A stretch of DNA of 64,000 nt from Liolophura sinensis (GCF_032854445.1 NC_088300.1:25587608-25651607); one strand, 5' to 3'. Counted from the stretch's first letter, positions 1 through 10,939 are shown. Made by a program: numbers and translations. Notes: generated from the letters alone by a model not told the origin.

Positions 1-340
1 CACCCGTTCGTGTCCGTCTTGCACTTGGATAATCTCGGCACCAATCGCCAGGTTCGACACATCTATATCCAAGATGTAACGGTCAGTGTGAAAGCTGTTT
101 GCTGACGAGAAAGACTTTTTACCTGTGACTTTCTACAGAGGGGCGGCAAACTTGGCGTAGATTTTGATCAATGCTCTGTGGTAAATCGCAAAGCCGAGGA
201 ATCGTGCGACATTTCGGGTCTTTCTTTTCCTGGGCGACGTCTTAGTACTCTGTAAGTAGGTTAGCCACGTCTTGGGATTCCTCTGTCCTCAAATTGACGG
301 AAGAGCGCTTCCACAGACCCTATAGATAAGGGTGAATTGT
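1..340 (-). pseudogene. Retroelement pol remnant: reverse transcriptase end / RNase H start
   Basis: On the minus strand, positions 205-1 read in one frame with LGF..YHRALIKIYAKFAAPL, an in-frame stop, then KVTGKK and later ILDIDVSNLAIGAEIIQVQD. This matches the usual Ty3/gypsy signature at the reverse transcriptase to RNase H transition: LGF.nYYRrFI, then APLy.LTgK, then D.DAS..giGAvL.Q. The stop and substitutions show the copy is inactive. The left part is cut by the window edge. Confidence 0.65.
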
Positions 341-348
341 TACACTCG

Positions 349-637
349 ATGGTATATTTATTTATTTATTTATTTGATTAGTGTTTTACGCCGTACTCAA
401 GAATATTTCACTTATACGACGGCGGCCAGCATTATGGTGGGAGGAAAGCGGGCTGAACCCGGGGGAAACCCACGACCATCAGCAGGTTGCTGGCAGACCT
501 TCCCATTTACGGCAGGAGAGGAAGCCAGCATGAGCTGGACTTGAACTCACAGCGACCGCATTGGTGAGAGGCTCCTGGATCATTAGGCTGCGCTAGCGTG
601 CTAACCAACTGAGCCACGGAGCCCCCCTTGATGGTAT
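349..637 (-). repeat. Full-length tRNA-derived SINE (family A) with 8-bp target duplication
   Basis: The element lies in reverse orientation. Its A/T tail (TATTTATTTATTTATTTGA) and conserved 3' module are at 357-450, and its tRNA-like head is at the right end (about 540-629). Read on the minus strand, the head begins with a TGGCTCAGTTGG A-box-like motif and carries a GAGTTCAAGTCC B-box-like motif. GATGGTAT flanks it at 349-356 and 630-637, which fits a target-site duplication. It has inserted into the retroelement pol remnant, so it is younger than that element. Confidence 0.85.
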
Positions 638-1088
638 CAAGTCTTTGGTTGGGAAGTGGGGTGGGGAGCAGAGATGGATTCTTCTGCCAAATGAGGACCA
701 GGGATGGCATTTCTCACTAACTTGGAATCAGGGGAATACGGATGTAGGATCCAGGGAAGAGGCGGTGGGTGTAATCTCGTCCACGGTGCGTGCGTCGCCA
801 ATCACCGCCCGTCGTTTCAGGATGATTTCTTGGTCAGTGACGTTTACTAAGCATAACTTTTGGTTTGATTCCCCTACGGTGAACTGTACGAGGGATGATG
901 ACTCGTACACCCGATGTAGGCTCTACCACGTAGTCCGAGTCTTCGTGTACTTCACAGATCACGCGGACGACAGAGTTTGGAGGACCATAACCCGTGAGGT
1001 AAATGTAGCCCGGGATACCCTAGCGGGTGCTGACGAATTTTCCAGTAACAATGCCCTGTTTCAGGTCAAGCTGTGCCTCGTGTCTATT

Positions 1089-1525
1089 CAGGAAATCCAG
1101 GCCCAGTAAAATCTGATCTTTTACCGAGGCAACATACCAATTTTCCTATTGTCCTAAGGTCATACGTACTGGGTCAACTACGAAACCCTTGACGGTTATT
1201 TCACGACCAGCTGTATGCATTATCATTTCCTTGAGTGGGGGGGGGGGGGGGGGGGGGTAGGTTGTGCCAGTTTATGGTAAAAAGTGTCTGAGATGATACT
1301 GACCTCTGCTGCTGTATTTACAACGGCCTGTGCTCGTGTACTATCAATGAATACTGCTACTTGTAATGTCGATCCTGACCGTAGATGTCGGATGGTGATT
1401 TCGGAAGGGTTCTCTTCTGGGATCGCCTCTTTGTTGGAAATTGAATCTGCATTTGAGGACAAGTCCATGATAGTAATGGCCTGTGCCCGATGTGGGAGGC
1501 GGGGGGGGGGGGGGGAGTCGTACAC
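1089..1525 (-). pseudogene. Retroelement aspartic protease remnant
   Basis: A 100-codon minus-strand frame (1525-1223) contains VFIDSTRAQAVVNTAAEVSI, which fits a retropepsin active-site region except that the catalytic Asp of the D-T-A/G-A motif is Asn (codon at 1318-1316). Further downstream on the minus strand, LLGLDFLNRHEAQLDL (about 1109-1062) matches the second conserved retropepsin segment. A 21-base G tract (1237-1257) separates the two parts and disrupts the frame. The copy is inactive. Confidence 0.65.
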
Positions 1526-1529
1526 GAAC

Positions 1530-1645
1530 CAGGATTATATTTGGTTGTCCGGACGCGATTTGGTGTCTCGCTTCTCGCCGAGAGGGCATTCCCGCTTAAA
1601 ATGGGAAGTAGAGCTATATGTGAAGCACTGAACTCTAGAGGAGGA
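1530..1645 (-). pseudogene. Degenerate CCHC zinc knuckle of retroelement gag
   Basis: The minus strand reads CFTYSSTSHFKRECP, with the spacing C-x2-[C]-x4-H-x4-C of a nucleocapsid zinc knuckle; the second zinc ligand is Tyr instead of Cys. It lies immediately upstream (minus sense) of the protease remnant, as in Ty3/gypsy elements. Confidence 0.55.
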
Positions 1646-1689
1646 GGGGGAGGGACTGTGTCGTCGGCGTTCCATGCGTGAAGACTGTC

Positions 1690-2220
1690 GCTCTCTGGAC
1701 ACTCTTATTCCCCGAGTGAGGTCGCCCAGCCTGTTATGAAGTCCCGTTTATTCACTTTCAAGGCTTGTCGATCGACTTTCCATGCTATAGGAATTGCCTC
1801 TGGAATCCCTATCTTTATCCCTGTTGTTATGGGTTCTTTTTGGTTTACCAGGTACTGGAGTTATGTCCCCTTCGGTATTCGCTGCGCGGGTTTCACGTCT
1901 CGATGTACTTTCATATAAGACTGTGTGCTGATGCCAGCGGATTTCATCTATAGCCTCTTCAATGGTGTTCAGGCGAAGATTAGAGGCTGTTTGTCCAGCT
2001 TCCTTGATAGAACCGCATCGCTGCCTGGCGGTATACGTGCGAGTCGGGCAAGTCTGTGTGCATCCGTCCGTCCATCTGGAGGCCTCTGCGTAGCGGGAGA
2101 ATTTTCCATAAATGGCTTGCAGCTGGTTTTGCCGTTGTAGTTAAAGACCTTGGGTAGGGTAGGTGGTTTAGGTACACGCATATCGTGTTCCTCTGTGTGT
2201 GTGCTCCTGACTGGCCCCAT
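1690..2220 (-). pseudogene. Retroelement gag-like remnant
   Basis: Minus-strand frames contain PKPPTLPKVFNYNGKTSCKP followed by PFM, similar to the start of capsid-like gag proteins of Ty3/gypsy elements (KPPkFnGk..W..F). The frame breaks soon after. The assignment rests mainly on this motif and on its position upstream of the zinc knuckle and protease. Confidence 0.4.
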
Positions 2221-3525
2221 GGGTGGGACTGAGTACAGCTACATGTACGCTGGCCTGAGTGGAGGTACTGAGTTCTATCATCACTAGTATGTGGTGGGGC
2301 TATCGTCAAAGCGTATTAACTCTGCAGGGTTGCTATACTCGTCTCTTGTGTGGTGGAATCCAGCTTGGCTGAATTGTACTAAAGGCTAAGTTACCTGGTG
2401 TATTGTGTGTGGGTGGATTGGGCTTAGGCGGTAATTATCACCCATATCTCCTGATGCTAAGGGAGGAGTCTGAGGTTTGGCATTGTCAAGCAAGTCCATG
2501 TGTTGTAGTATGGCTTGCTACTGTTGTTGTCGTTGCCTAATTACATTTAATAAGACCTGGGCTGAGTTGTCACTCTGGGTGGGGAACAAGGGGTTGCTAG
2601 TGTGTCCGGAGCGATCTTTGACATTGCGTGACATTGCGGTGTGACATTGCGTTGCAGTGTAGGTGTGCGTAATTCCCCGGATTGAACGGCCCTAATGTCA
2701 GTGACGTCATTGTGAATAGTGAGTGTTTCCATATTACGGCTGGCTAGATCGGGGCGTCTCGTGACTGAGCAGGTATAGGTGGGGTAAAATCTATCTGGTC
2801 CAGTAATTCTTGGGTGACCTTTAAATGAGGTATCGTGGCTAAAGTCTCCGAGGTTATGGGGCGAGAGTCACAGCGTATCAGTATGATGCGTCGGCAAGCT
2901 TAGGACCAATGCCGGGGAGGCTTAGCCTTATCGCCAGTGCTGTGTTTGCTACACTATTGGCAACAAGACTTACTTGATATGTTGCTCAGGTAATTGTATT
3001 AGTCCATACGAAACTCCGTAGCCCGTCTGGTAGCTTTGGAGTCTGGCCTAGAAATGTTGGCACTGCTTGGGCAACTCACCTGAGATCAGACACTTCCGAA
3101 GCTCCCCGAAGATGTACTTCATAAATCACTATAGATATCCAACCTCATTTGCTGTCATTCGGGCATTTATGACCGAAAATCCCATTTTATTTTTTAAGTA
3201 AGATAATCACGTCATCAACTCAGGATAAAAATTAGAATGCCACAACAAATGTTGTGGAATGATCCACTAAGGGCAAAGTTACAGGAAAACATGTACCTTT
3301 TGGTCCGAGGAAACGGTCGAAAAAAATATGTCAGCAAATGCGTGAAAAGTGTTTCATCCCATAAGGCATAGAGGGAGATAATAGCTCAGGGGAAGTAACT
3401 GAATTAAAGCATAAATTTTCAAAGTTACATGTACGTCCACACTGTGAAATAATTTTCTTCGCAGAATTATTTTTACACAATCAGTGCAAAATGCATCTGT
3501 TTATACGATGTGAACGCATCAAATT
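2221..3525. other. Non-coding stretch, probably old retroelement flank then unique sequence
   Basis: No coding region could be supported. The left part has base composition like the retroelement remnant (GC-richer, many short minus-strand frames) and may be its 5' untranslated or LTR part. The segment after about 3100 is AT-rich with nothing recognisable. Confidence 0.35.
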
Positions 3526-3830
3526 TAAGCAGGTCCGCTTCGGAAGCAGTAGATCCAGGGTCAATCCTGGGTCGAGTCTCACCTAAGACCTAAGGTTTAA
3601 CTTCCTCGCTTGGCGTTCAGCATGAAGGGAATAGTGCAACGACTGGTTGATCCAGTCAGCGGGCACCTTACTTGCCTTCGGTAAGTCGTCTCAGTGAAGC
3701 AACACTAGATAAAAGAGCGATGGACAAAAGGAGGCACATTACATGCACTCTAAGGATTCCTTGGTCGTCAAATGACTGAAAAATTGTTAAGTACGACGTT
3801 AAACCCCAAGCACTCTCTCACTCAAATTTA
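3526..3830 (+). repeat. tRNA-derived SINE (family B), plus orientation
   Basis: It begins with a truncated tRNA-like head (GTCCGCTTCGGAAGCAG, then GATCCAGGGTCAATCCTGGG, a B-box-like segment). It runs through a body with GCGTTCAGCATGAAGG and AAGTCGTCTCAGTGAAGCAA, and ends in ACGTTAAACCCCAAGCACTC with a (CTCA)n tail. A reverse copy with a complete tRNA-like head lies at 41405-41972. The family differs from family A in head, body and tail. Confidence 0.7.
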
Positions 3831-5680
3831 AGCAAAATCACAGTATTTAATTCGCAAATTACTGCAATACACTACAGACAACCGGAAATGAGTATTTAGC
3901 AATAAAATTATCTTACCACATTTACTGAAGCAGTTAAAACAAAGATCAGCATGAGTTGTGTACAGATGTAATACAAATATATTACACCTACCGATCAGAA
4001 AGTAATCAGTGGCCACCGATGTATTCTAAAAAAGATCAGTCAGGCAAAAGCTACGTGGCGTTTCACATGTTTCGTTCGATAATGGCTGTTTTCAACAGAA
4101 ATGGTAGGCTATGATGCAAACGATCATGCACAGTCACAAGACCAAATAAGACTCGTTTTCATTCATTCTGCAGAACCTTTTGCTACTACAGAGAATCTTT
4201 AGCTACGAGGAAGAACCTTTGAACTGGCCAACTGCGTTATTTCTTAAGAAAGTTCTTTGAAGAACCATACCTATCACAAAGAGCCTTGAAACACCCTCTT
4301 TTGTAAGCGTGTAGTGTAAAATAGTCAACGTGTGCTGTTGGAGGTTTATTGACTCCAGAGATCAAGGAACAGTGAAAGACAGGGTATGTAGAAATTCCAT
4401 GTTGTCCACGCTCTTGACTGTACCTTTAACACGACAAACATAATATGGTCTGATCTATAGCCTGCTGGGCCAATCCAATTCTCCTCAGTATCCTGTCATC
4501 AGGTATGAATCGTCTAAGTATCGCCTGGGTATTGTATCATACACTGTATATATATGTGTACTCGTAAATCTCTTGAGTTGGCAAGAATGAACGCGCGGTA
4601 CATTAACGGCATTAAACTGACGGACTATCACCTTGTGCCTTTAATTACCATAAAAGTCGAATCTTGTAGAAATTTACGTTGAAATAATCAAACATCACTG
4701 TGTACATACATTGTTGTGTACATAACATTTGCCATTCATTGTACAAGATGTACTAATTGTTCAGAAGAAAAACCCCCACAAAAAACATTACTTTGTTCTC
4801 CACATTCAGGACGACAATGCATGACTCAGTCTTTACCTTTTAGCGTACTATGTGAAGATTCTTTACAGTTATTCAGGCATGCATGGATTACACAAGTTCG
4901 CTTACAGGCCTATGTCCGGTTACATATATGTATATATAGCTGGACAAGCGAGTATATAATACTCATATATACTGAATATTGTGTCAAGTGGGCTGTTTTT
5001 TGACCACTATATATGGATGAGGTTGCATATATAAACAAAAGGAACAGGCCATAACCTCCGATGTCATTATCTGTTAAATATGCCCTGCCTGCATGTTTGT
5101 TCTATTCGATGGGAAACATTCCTTAGTTATATACTTTCATTTTTCTGACAGTAATTAATCCAGAGGTCTTAAATGTTGGCTCAGATGGCTAATGTCCTGC
5201 TTTTCTTGTCCGAAAAAAGATAATAGCACCACTGCATATTGAATCACTCAAATCTAACACTCGGCAGTTTGGATTGTCAACCGTTTATTCTGGGTGGGAA
5301 GCGGTAAAGGCTGAAAGCATCGAAAACAAACAATGAGGACGAAGTTCACAGCGGAATATAAACAAAGAGTCATACAAAGTGCATCACTTTACAAGCAAGG
5401 GACCATACTTTGAACAGAATAAAGCGTAGTTATCAAGAGTTAACTCCCTTGTATTGATTTATCGGGCGTGACCTCTGGACTATAAGTGTACTGGTGCTGT
5501 ACAAAACCTGTGATCTGTATGCTAAAAGTCAGGGATTTGCCGTATATGTTGTTGTAAAGTTCGAATGTTTTCTCCTCAGCATTCTCTGATATCAAACACA
5601 CACAATTCACAATCTCAATACGTAAACAAGAGATTGTCATGAAAGTTTCTATATACAATGGGGTTGTCCAGTGCATTAAT
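3831..5680. other. Intergenic AT-rich sequence, nothing recognised
   Basis: Short frames only. A small palindrome, TTCTTTGAAGAA, lies near 4250 among several GAACCTTTG-like words, suggesting an old repeat. A TATA-rich patch lies around 4925-5040. No gene is supported. Confidence 0.4.
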
Positions 5681-5779
5681 CCGCTAGGGGGCGCAAGTGT
5701 CTATGAGTTGTTGACATCAACAATGGCGGACGCATTAGGCAGTAAACACGATGAGTGATAGCGAGTGAACTCGGTGATA

Positions 5780-5998
5780 ATGCCACAGTATTGCTGTGTG
5801 CCTCAGTGTAAAAATGCATCTGCAGGCCATACTTTTCCGAGAAACAAGCTGTTAAGACAAAGGTGGAATGTGGCGATAAGAAGGGTCGATCCTGTTACTA
5901 AAAAGGTGTGGGAGCCAGGTCCGTGTGATCGTGTGTGCGGGGACCACTTCACTGATGACGACTACTTCGAGAGCTCATATCTAGATTTGTTTATTTGA
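5780..5998 (+). pseudogene. THAP zinc-finger exon of the transposase
   Basis: From ATG 5780 the frame reads MPQYCCVPQCKNASAGHTFP, then RQRWNVAIRR, W.PGP and VCGDHFTDDDYF. This is the C2CH THAP signature: C-x4-C near the N terminus, the F-P after His, the invariant Trp, Pro, and C-x2-H-F. THAP domains bind specific DNA, here presumably the transposon ends. The frame stops at 5998 without an obvious splice donor. The next transposase segment (from about 6366, GKRKKLKPDAVPSIFKF) follows an acceptor-like TTTATTTCAG, so an exon junction has been lost or was missed. Confidence 0.7.
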
Positions 5999-6365
5999 AA
6001 TATACAGCTTGTCCATAATCGAATCATATCCTGAAATATTGTTTTTACACTCCACAGCTGAATTCCGTTTTCTCATGGACAATAAAACAAATCTAATCTT
6101 GTCACAAGGCCAGTAATGTTGTTGTTGTTGTTTTAGTATACAAACTCTCGATCCATACGTCATACTGACAGCTTGTGAAATGCGATTTCCTTCCTCATTA
6201 CTGTATTCTTTTTTACTGACAGTTGTAGATTGATTTTGTGCATGTGACTTTGTTATTTAGGTTCTGTGTGACTAAATGCAACATACAATTTCAACATGTG
6301 CATGTACATGTATACAACCAATCCACAATTCTTTATTACTGTTTGGTATTCTGTTTTATTTCAGG

Positions 6366-6639
6366 AAAAAGAAAGAAGTTAAAGCCAGATGCTGTGCCCT
6401 CCATCTTCAAATTTTCTGGTGCTCTGTCTGCATCGGCCTTGCGAAGGAAGTTAAGGCATGAGAAGAAGACAATTTCTCTTGACTGTGTTGGAAGGAGTGT
6501 CATAGCAGACATTGGAAATGAAGTTGAGCTTGAAACAGAATCTCCAGATCCAGACATTACAGCTGAAGAACCGATTGAACTCACACCAAAATCCTGTGAT
6601 GCTGCAGTAGAATGTAGTCTTCTGTCAGATTTTGACTAA
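6366..6639 (+). pseudogene. Transposase middle segment (post-THAP linker)
   Basis: After the acceptor-like TTTATTTCAG at 6356-6365 the frame reads KRKKLKPDAVPSIFKFSG, a motif that typically follows the THAP finger. It continues into an acidic stretch (ELETESPDPDITAEEPIEL) and stops at 6639. The helix-rich region expected before the catalytic core is absent, so this copy carries an internal deletion. Confidence 0.6.
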
Positions 6640-6659
6640 AGTCTGTTGTTCAACAAACT

Positions 6660-7154
6660 ATGCCAAAAAGTTTTGCTAAACAGTTCGGTTCAACAAGAGT
6701 TGTGTTAGACGCTACAGAGGTACCTATTGCCAAACCAGCTCATGTGAATACTCAGAGTGTGACATTCTCCACTTACAAAAACAGGAACACTTTGAAGACC
6801 ATGATTGGATGTACCCCTCGCGGGCTAGTTAGTTTTGTAAGTGAAAGCTAGGGAGGTTCTGCCAGTGATAGACAGATCATAGAAAGATCAGCTTTACTTA
6901 ACGGAGATATGTTTAGTCCGAACGATAGCATCATGGCAGATAGAGGGATTTTAGTTCAAGATCTTTTTGCCAATCAGGATGTGTTTGTAAATACCCCAAC
7001 AATGTTAAAGGGAAAATCACAGTTGGAGCCAACTGATGTCATACATGACCGACGTATTGCCTCAAAACGAATACACGTTGAGAGGGTTATAGGCTTGGGC
7101 AAAACCTTCAAAATTCTTCCAGCAAGCCTTTTCTTCCCTTTTTTTATAAAATAA
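6660..7154 (+). pseudogene. DDE_Tnp_4-like transposase catalytic core with an internal stop
   Basis: One frame, interrupted by a single TAG at 6849-6851, carries the three acidic motifs of a DDE transposase: VVLDATEVPIAKP (first Asp), SIMADRGILVQDLF (second Asp) and RIHVERVIGLGKTF (Glu). Between them lies TFSTYKNRNTLKTMIGCTP, typical of the DDE_Tnp_4 (HARBI1/IS5-like) fold. After the stop the frame resumes with GGSASDRQIIERS, where related proteins have Y-G-G-S, so the stop probably replaced a Tyr codon. The frame ends at 7154. The catalytic residues are preserved although the gene is broken. Confidence 0.75.
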
Positions 7155-7365
7155 AACTTAAAATTTAAATAATTTATTGAATTCTTTGGGGGTATTTTGG
7201 GTGTGTGTGGACAGTATCAAGATAATTTCAAGGTATTCACCCATACCACGATTTGTTTGATACTGCGGGATAAGGCCTGGCTGGAATGCAGCGAACTGGA
7301 ACTTGTCTACAGAAAAGACTGGACCTCAAATTATCACAGATGTCAAAAATATAAAATTAACTCAC

Positions 7366-8058
7366 GTTTTTCTTCATAGCAGCCTTAACAATGCCTGTGA
7401 AATACACGTCACATTTTGTAATGTGTGTGCTGCAGGCTGTAATACGCTGGCTTTCGACTAGTCTCTTTCCCTTCTCAAGAGCTTTCAAATCCTGCGTCAT
7501 GTTGTTGTCCACTGCAATCCTATATTTGAAGTAACCTTCGACTTGTGTGGCAGTAACTTTTGGAAGCAAGACCTTATGTTCTGGAACAAGTTGCTTGAAA
7601 CCTTCCTTAGGCCAGTTAGGCACGCACTGGTCGGGAAGAATAATGGTGTTTTCACTTTGAAAATTTCTGTTTCTGTCATACGCTTCCAGCCTATAATTAA
7701 CAAGGGCAGAAAAAAAAGAATTATCTGAAAACTGGGGATAGGAACACAAGCAGAAGTGCTGATCAACAACCATGACTTTTATGGTTATATCCATTTTTTT
7801 TAAAACCATATTTTCTTTTACCACGTGTAAAACGTAGGCCTAGCTACATGTAAATTACAACAACAACACCGACGCTGACACGTATCTTTCATGCCAAAAC
7901 AGTGTGATATTTGAAAAACAATTGCATAAAACATCAAACTAAAAGACTACAAACCTTTCAATCAGTGCTTCCTTCCGACCTGACAATGCTGCCCCTCTCT
8001 GCGATAACTCAACTTTTAATTTAGTCACTGTCCAGCCAGCATACGTGGAAGTAGCCAT
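7366..8058 (-). pseudogene. SAP-domain protein of the transposon, truncated
   Basis: The minus-strand ATG at 8058 opens a first exon (8058-7955) with WTVTKLKVELSQRGAALSGR and KEALIE, a SAP (SAF/Acinus/PIAS) DNA-binding helix pair. A consistent intron (donor GTTTGT at 7954; acceptor AATTATAG ending at 7691) joins it in frame to a second exon (7690-7366) that completes the SAP helix (RLEAYDRNRNF). The second exon continues with PNWPKEGFKQL and ALEKGKRLVESQRI and ends at a GTGAGT donor. About 143 residues are encoded. The downstream exon(s), which in related elements would encode a SWIM or YqaJ-type nuclease, are absent before the transposase 3' end. Confidence 0.6.
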
Positions 8059-8722
8059 GTTGAACCACTACCACTCATGGACAGCGGCTCCCCCTGGCGG
8101 GAGAGTTTTGGCTGGCTAGCCTCATTGTCACTCACACTGTGGTGAGCTCCACCCTTACAGAATCTGTCAGAATACATCGCTTCGTGCGAAGAAGCCTCAT
8201 GGAGTTCTCGCGGGGTTAATACAACTGCCCTCCGTCGACGGGCTAAGGCATGATGTGAATATTAAACAGTTACGTCAATGATTGACAGCACAGTTAAAGC
8301 GTTGTGATTATATAACAGGCTCTTAACCAATGACGTTTGAATATAGCTCCCGCTGTTTCGGCTGCGGCGGCAACAGGTCTGAGGCTTGCCAAATTAAATA
8401 CCTGGCCAAAGTCGCTGGTTTACTCGATGCACTCGTGTTTCCTCCACCCTTGAAATACCTTACTGCTGTCATTATCAGCGAAACTTTCTTGAGCAACAAA
8501 TTTAGTACATTTATAAAACATTAGAAAAATTTTTGTTGTAGGCTACATATGTAAAGTTTTTTACCCATATGCATACGCAAAATCTCTAAACTTATTTTAT
8601 ATGCGTACATGCTTATACACACGATTTTCCGCAGACAAAGACATAGTGATAAAAGCTTCGGAAATACATATAGGCCTATGACTTGTCAAGTCAAAACTAC
8701 AAAACAGTCGTATTGTATATAG

Positions 8723-8806
8723 GCAATGGCAGCCATCTTTGAGGTAAGGGCATACAAAGGGCAATACAGGCCTACACAAACTTACCTCAAAGATGGCTGC
8801 CATTGC
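8723..8806. repeat. Perfect 26-bp inverted repeat with YY1-like arms
   Basis: The arm at 8723-8748 is the exact reverse complement of 8781-8806, with a 32-base spacer. Each arm contains ATGGCAGCCATCTTTGAG followed by GTAAG. Read in the other direction this includes AAGATGGCTGCCAT, close to the known YY1 core AAGATGGCGGC. Each arm also reads as an ATG, five further codons and a splice donor, so both strands look like a tiny first exon. Confidence 0.8.
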
Positions 8807-8910
8807 AAACCATCTATAGGACTTCAGATATGACTATATGTATATGCCTATTGCCTGTTGTACATACATCTCTACAGGCCTATATAAATAAAGAATATAG
8901 GCTTGTCATT

Positions 8911-9140
8911 CATATATTTATGTATCTGATTGGTGTTAAGATGTACTTAAGAGTAGTTTCTGCTTTCACTTTGGCCTATAATACACGACGGCGGTCAACA
9001 TTATAGTTGTTGGAGGGAAACCGGGTAGAGCCCAGTGAAAACCCACGACCATTCGCGGTTCAAGTTATTGGCCAAAAGCCAGCACTCGACGCACAGATCG
9101 ACTGTATGGGTGAATGCTAGAACGCTGTAGGCTCCCCACC
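8911..9140 (-). repeat. Degraded SINE family A, reverse orientation
   Basis: GATTGGTGTT, then CGACGGCGGTCAACATTATAG and GGAGGGAAACCGGGTAGAGC, with AAACCCACGACCATTCGCGG, match the reverse complement of family A. The tRNA-like head is largely lost. Confidence 0.6.
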
Positions 9141-9999
9141 TCTATTTAAACCCCATGATTTATCATCAACCCTGGTCCAGGAGAGGGCAACATAAGTACC
9201 GGGTAGCCTAGGTACACCTGGAGTGAGGCTACCATGCAAGCTTGAGCTCACATAGTCTGTAAGCATGAATTGTATGCGATTGGTGGCAACTGTTAGAGCT
9301 TCGGACTGGGATAAAATATTGGCAGACATCCCCGTTAACAGAGATGTGCTATCAGTGCATATTTGTGCACTTCTGCCGGCAGGTAGGGCTGTATGTATTG
9401 ATCTGCAGTACACAAAAATTTAAATTACCCGCCTTTTCCGGAAATTCCCGAATGTATTGATATTTTATAATCAGTTCAGAATTGCATGGGGAAGTTATGC
9501 TGATGTCTCATTAATCACTGCAATGTGGTCAAAAAATTCTGCTCTTGAAAAAAGATACGTTTCCGTAATTTGCGCCTTCTTGCAAAAAAAAAGTAAAAAA
9601 ATAAAAATCTTATGACTGATCATGTGACTTTTAAAGCGACCAAAATGGCGGCAAAACACTGACCATTCTGTTTGACATGTGACCATGGTAATTATGAATT
9701 GATGGACAATTTACCGTTTTGCCAATGTTGTTTGAGTTGTATTTCAGCGAGGCTGGAACTAAACTCGAGTGTAGTGGATAGAATTGTATGTGGAAGTTCG
9801 GCATACGTAGCTTTCTGAAAAACTAACACGAACAGGAGCGTATCTCAAAGCTCCTACCATAAGCTCAGCTTCGGTCACATTGACTTCCACTCGAATCCTA
9901 CCTTGTTTCTGCTATCCCCCGATTCGCTAAAACGCCCGAAATGTAATATGTTAAAGCCAGCATTGGTAAGCCATCTTTCAACAGTAATTTAGCCATTTA

Positions 10000-10215
10000 A
10001 ACATTCAAATCGGACAACGCAAATCAACGCCTGCCATGTTTGGTTTTTTTTTCCATCTTCGGGCAAGGTGAGGGCCGCGAAAATTTTATCCCACCCAGCA
10101 TTCTGTTTACTGGGTATGCAATTCATAAAGAGAATATTGGTAGGATAAAATTTTAATGGCCCATCACCTTGCCTAAAGTTGAAAAAAAAGTGCTTTGTGG
10201 ACAAACAGTTCAACC
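10000..10215. repeat. Imperfect foldback repeat
   Basis: The left arm (about 10005-10100) and the right arm (about 10140-10215) are imperfect reverse complements. Matching blocks include GGGCAAGGTGAGGGCC against GGCCCATCACCTTGCC, AAAATTTTATCC against GGATAAAATTTT, and a poly-T block against poly-A. The spacer is about 40 bases. It may be a MITE-like element. Confidence 0.6.
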
Positions 10216-10939
10216 GACATCTGCTTTCTCAGCACTGCTAACCTCTGGCTGTACTTTAATTAATTTCCTTTACGTCTCTGTTATACAGTGTTATACTGCT
10301 ATTGTATATAATTGTAGGCCTAACTATGATAATCGTGGGTTGCACCATTGGGGTAAGGTGTTGAGTAATTATAATACTGCAGCTGTCCTGTTTTATATGC
10401 TGATGGATGGAGAGATACAGAGGGAAAGCTCACGAAATTGGGTGGGTAATTTATTTGCTCAGACACGTATTCTTGGATAAACATTACAGGATTAAAGAAA
10501 GTCAGCCTGCCCGTAATTCAACAACATTACATGTGCTACCTCCAAATAAGGAGGGAGATCCTTCAGCTTGCATGATTAGCCTGCCCGCTACCATATAAAG
10601 GGCCTGAATTAACAGTTCAGTAAAAACACCTGCTTTCAATTAAGCTATGTCGCGTGTTGCTTTTCAGTGTATGGCTACTTACCACAGCTAACATAATGAC
10701 ATGCTACTAATATATATGCATCACGCAAGGTACCCTGTCTCATACTGAAACCTGTTGCCATATAGCCTTGTTTTGGATTGGTCTTGATCAGCCCAATGTC
10801 TGCAACTTTCACACTGTAGGCTACCTTCATTGATCTATCAGTGTATAGAGCAGGAGAGCTGCCATAACTGTTGAGAAGTGACTACTTGCTAAACACTAAC
10901 AGTTGCCATTACGCATACCCTGAATGACCTAAAATTCAT

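Larger units (their letters stand above)
1..2900 (-). mobile_element. Decayed Ty3/gypsy-type LTR retroelement (gag-pol remnants)
   Basis: Read on the minus strand, recognisable pieces occur in the order expected for a Ty3/gypsy element: gag-like sequence (about 2220-1690), a degenerate zinc knuckle (about 1640-1580), an aspartic protease (1525-1089), a poorly conserved linker, and the reverse transcriptase/RNase H junction (about 340-1). The reading frames are broken by stops and frameshifts, and a SINE sits inside the pol part at 357-629. No long terminal repeat was identified; the 3' part of pol would lie left of the window. The right boundary near 2900 is a guess. This is a dead copy: no intact gag or pol frame remains. 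Confidence 0.7.
5681..8101. mobile_element. Decayed DNA transposon with convergent THAP-DDE and SAP reading frames
   Basis: The interval is bounded by imperfect inverted termini: CCGCTAGGGGGCGCAAGTGT on the left (5681-5700) and, read on the minus strand, CCGCCAGGGGGAGCCGCTGT on the right (8100-8081). Inside are a plus-strand transposase (THAP zinc finger plus DDE_Tnp_4-like domain) and a convergent minus-strand protein starting with a SAP domain. Two-gene eukaryotic elements with a THAP transposase and an accessory nuclease are known (the ISL2EU/IS4EU group of Repbase encodes a YqaJ-type nuclease). This copy resembles that layout, but the nuclease part is missing and the transposase has stops. 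Target-site duplications were not resolved. Confidence 0.65.

Noticed and set aside
540-629. Possible tRNA gene (A and B boxes); similar hits in other SINE heads
   Set aside because: The boxes belong to repeated SINE heads with a shared non-tRNA body and no convincing mature tRNA fold.
1284-1631. Plus-strand frames of 60-115 codons over 1284-1681
   Set aside because: They are antisense to the retroelement protease and gag remnants and contain no domain.
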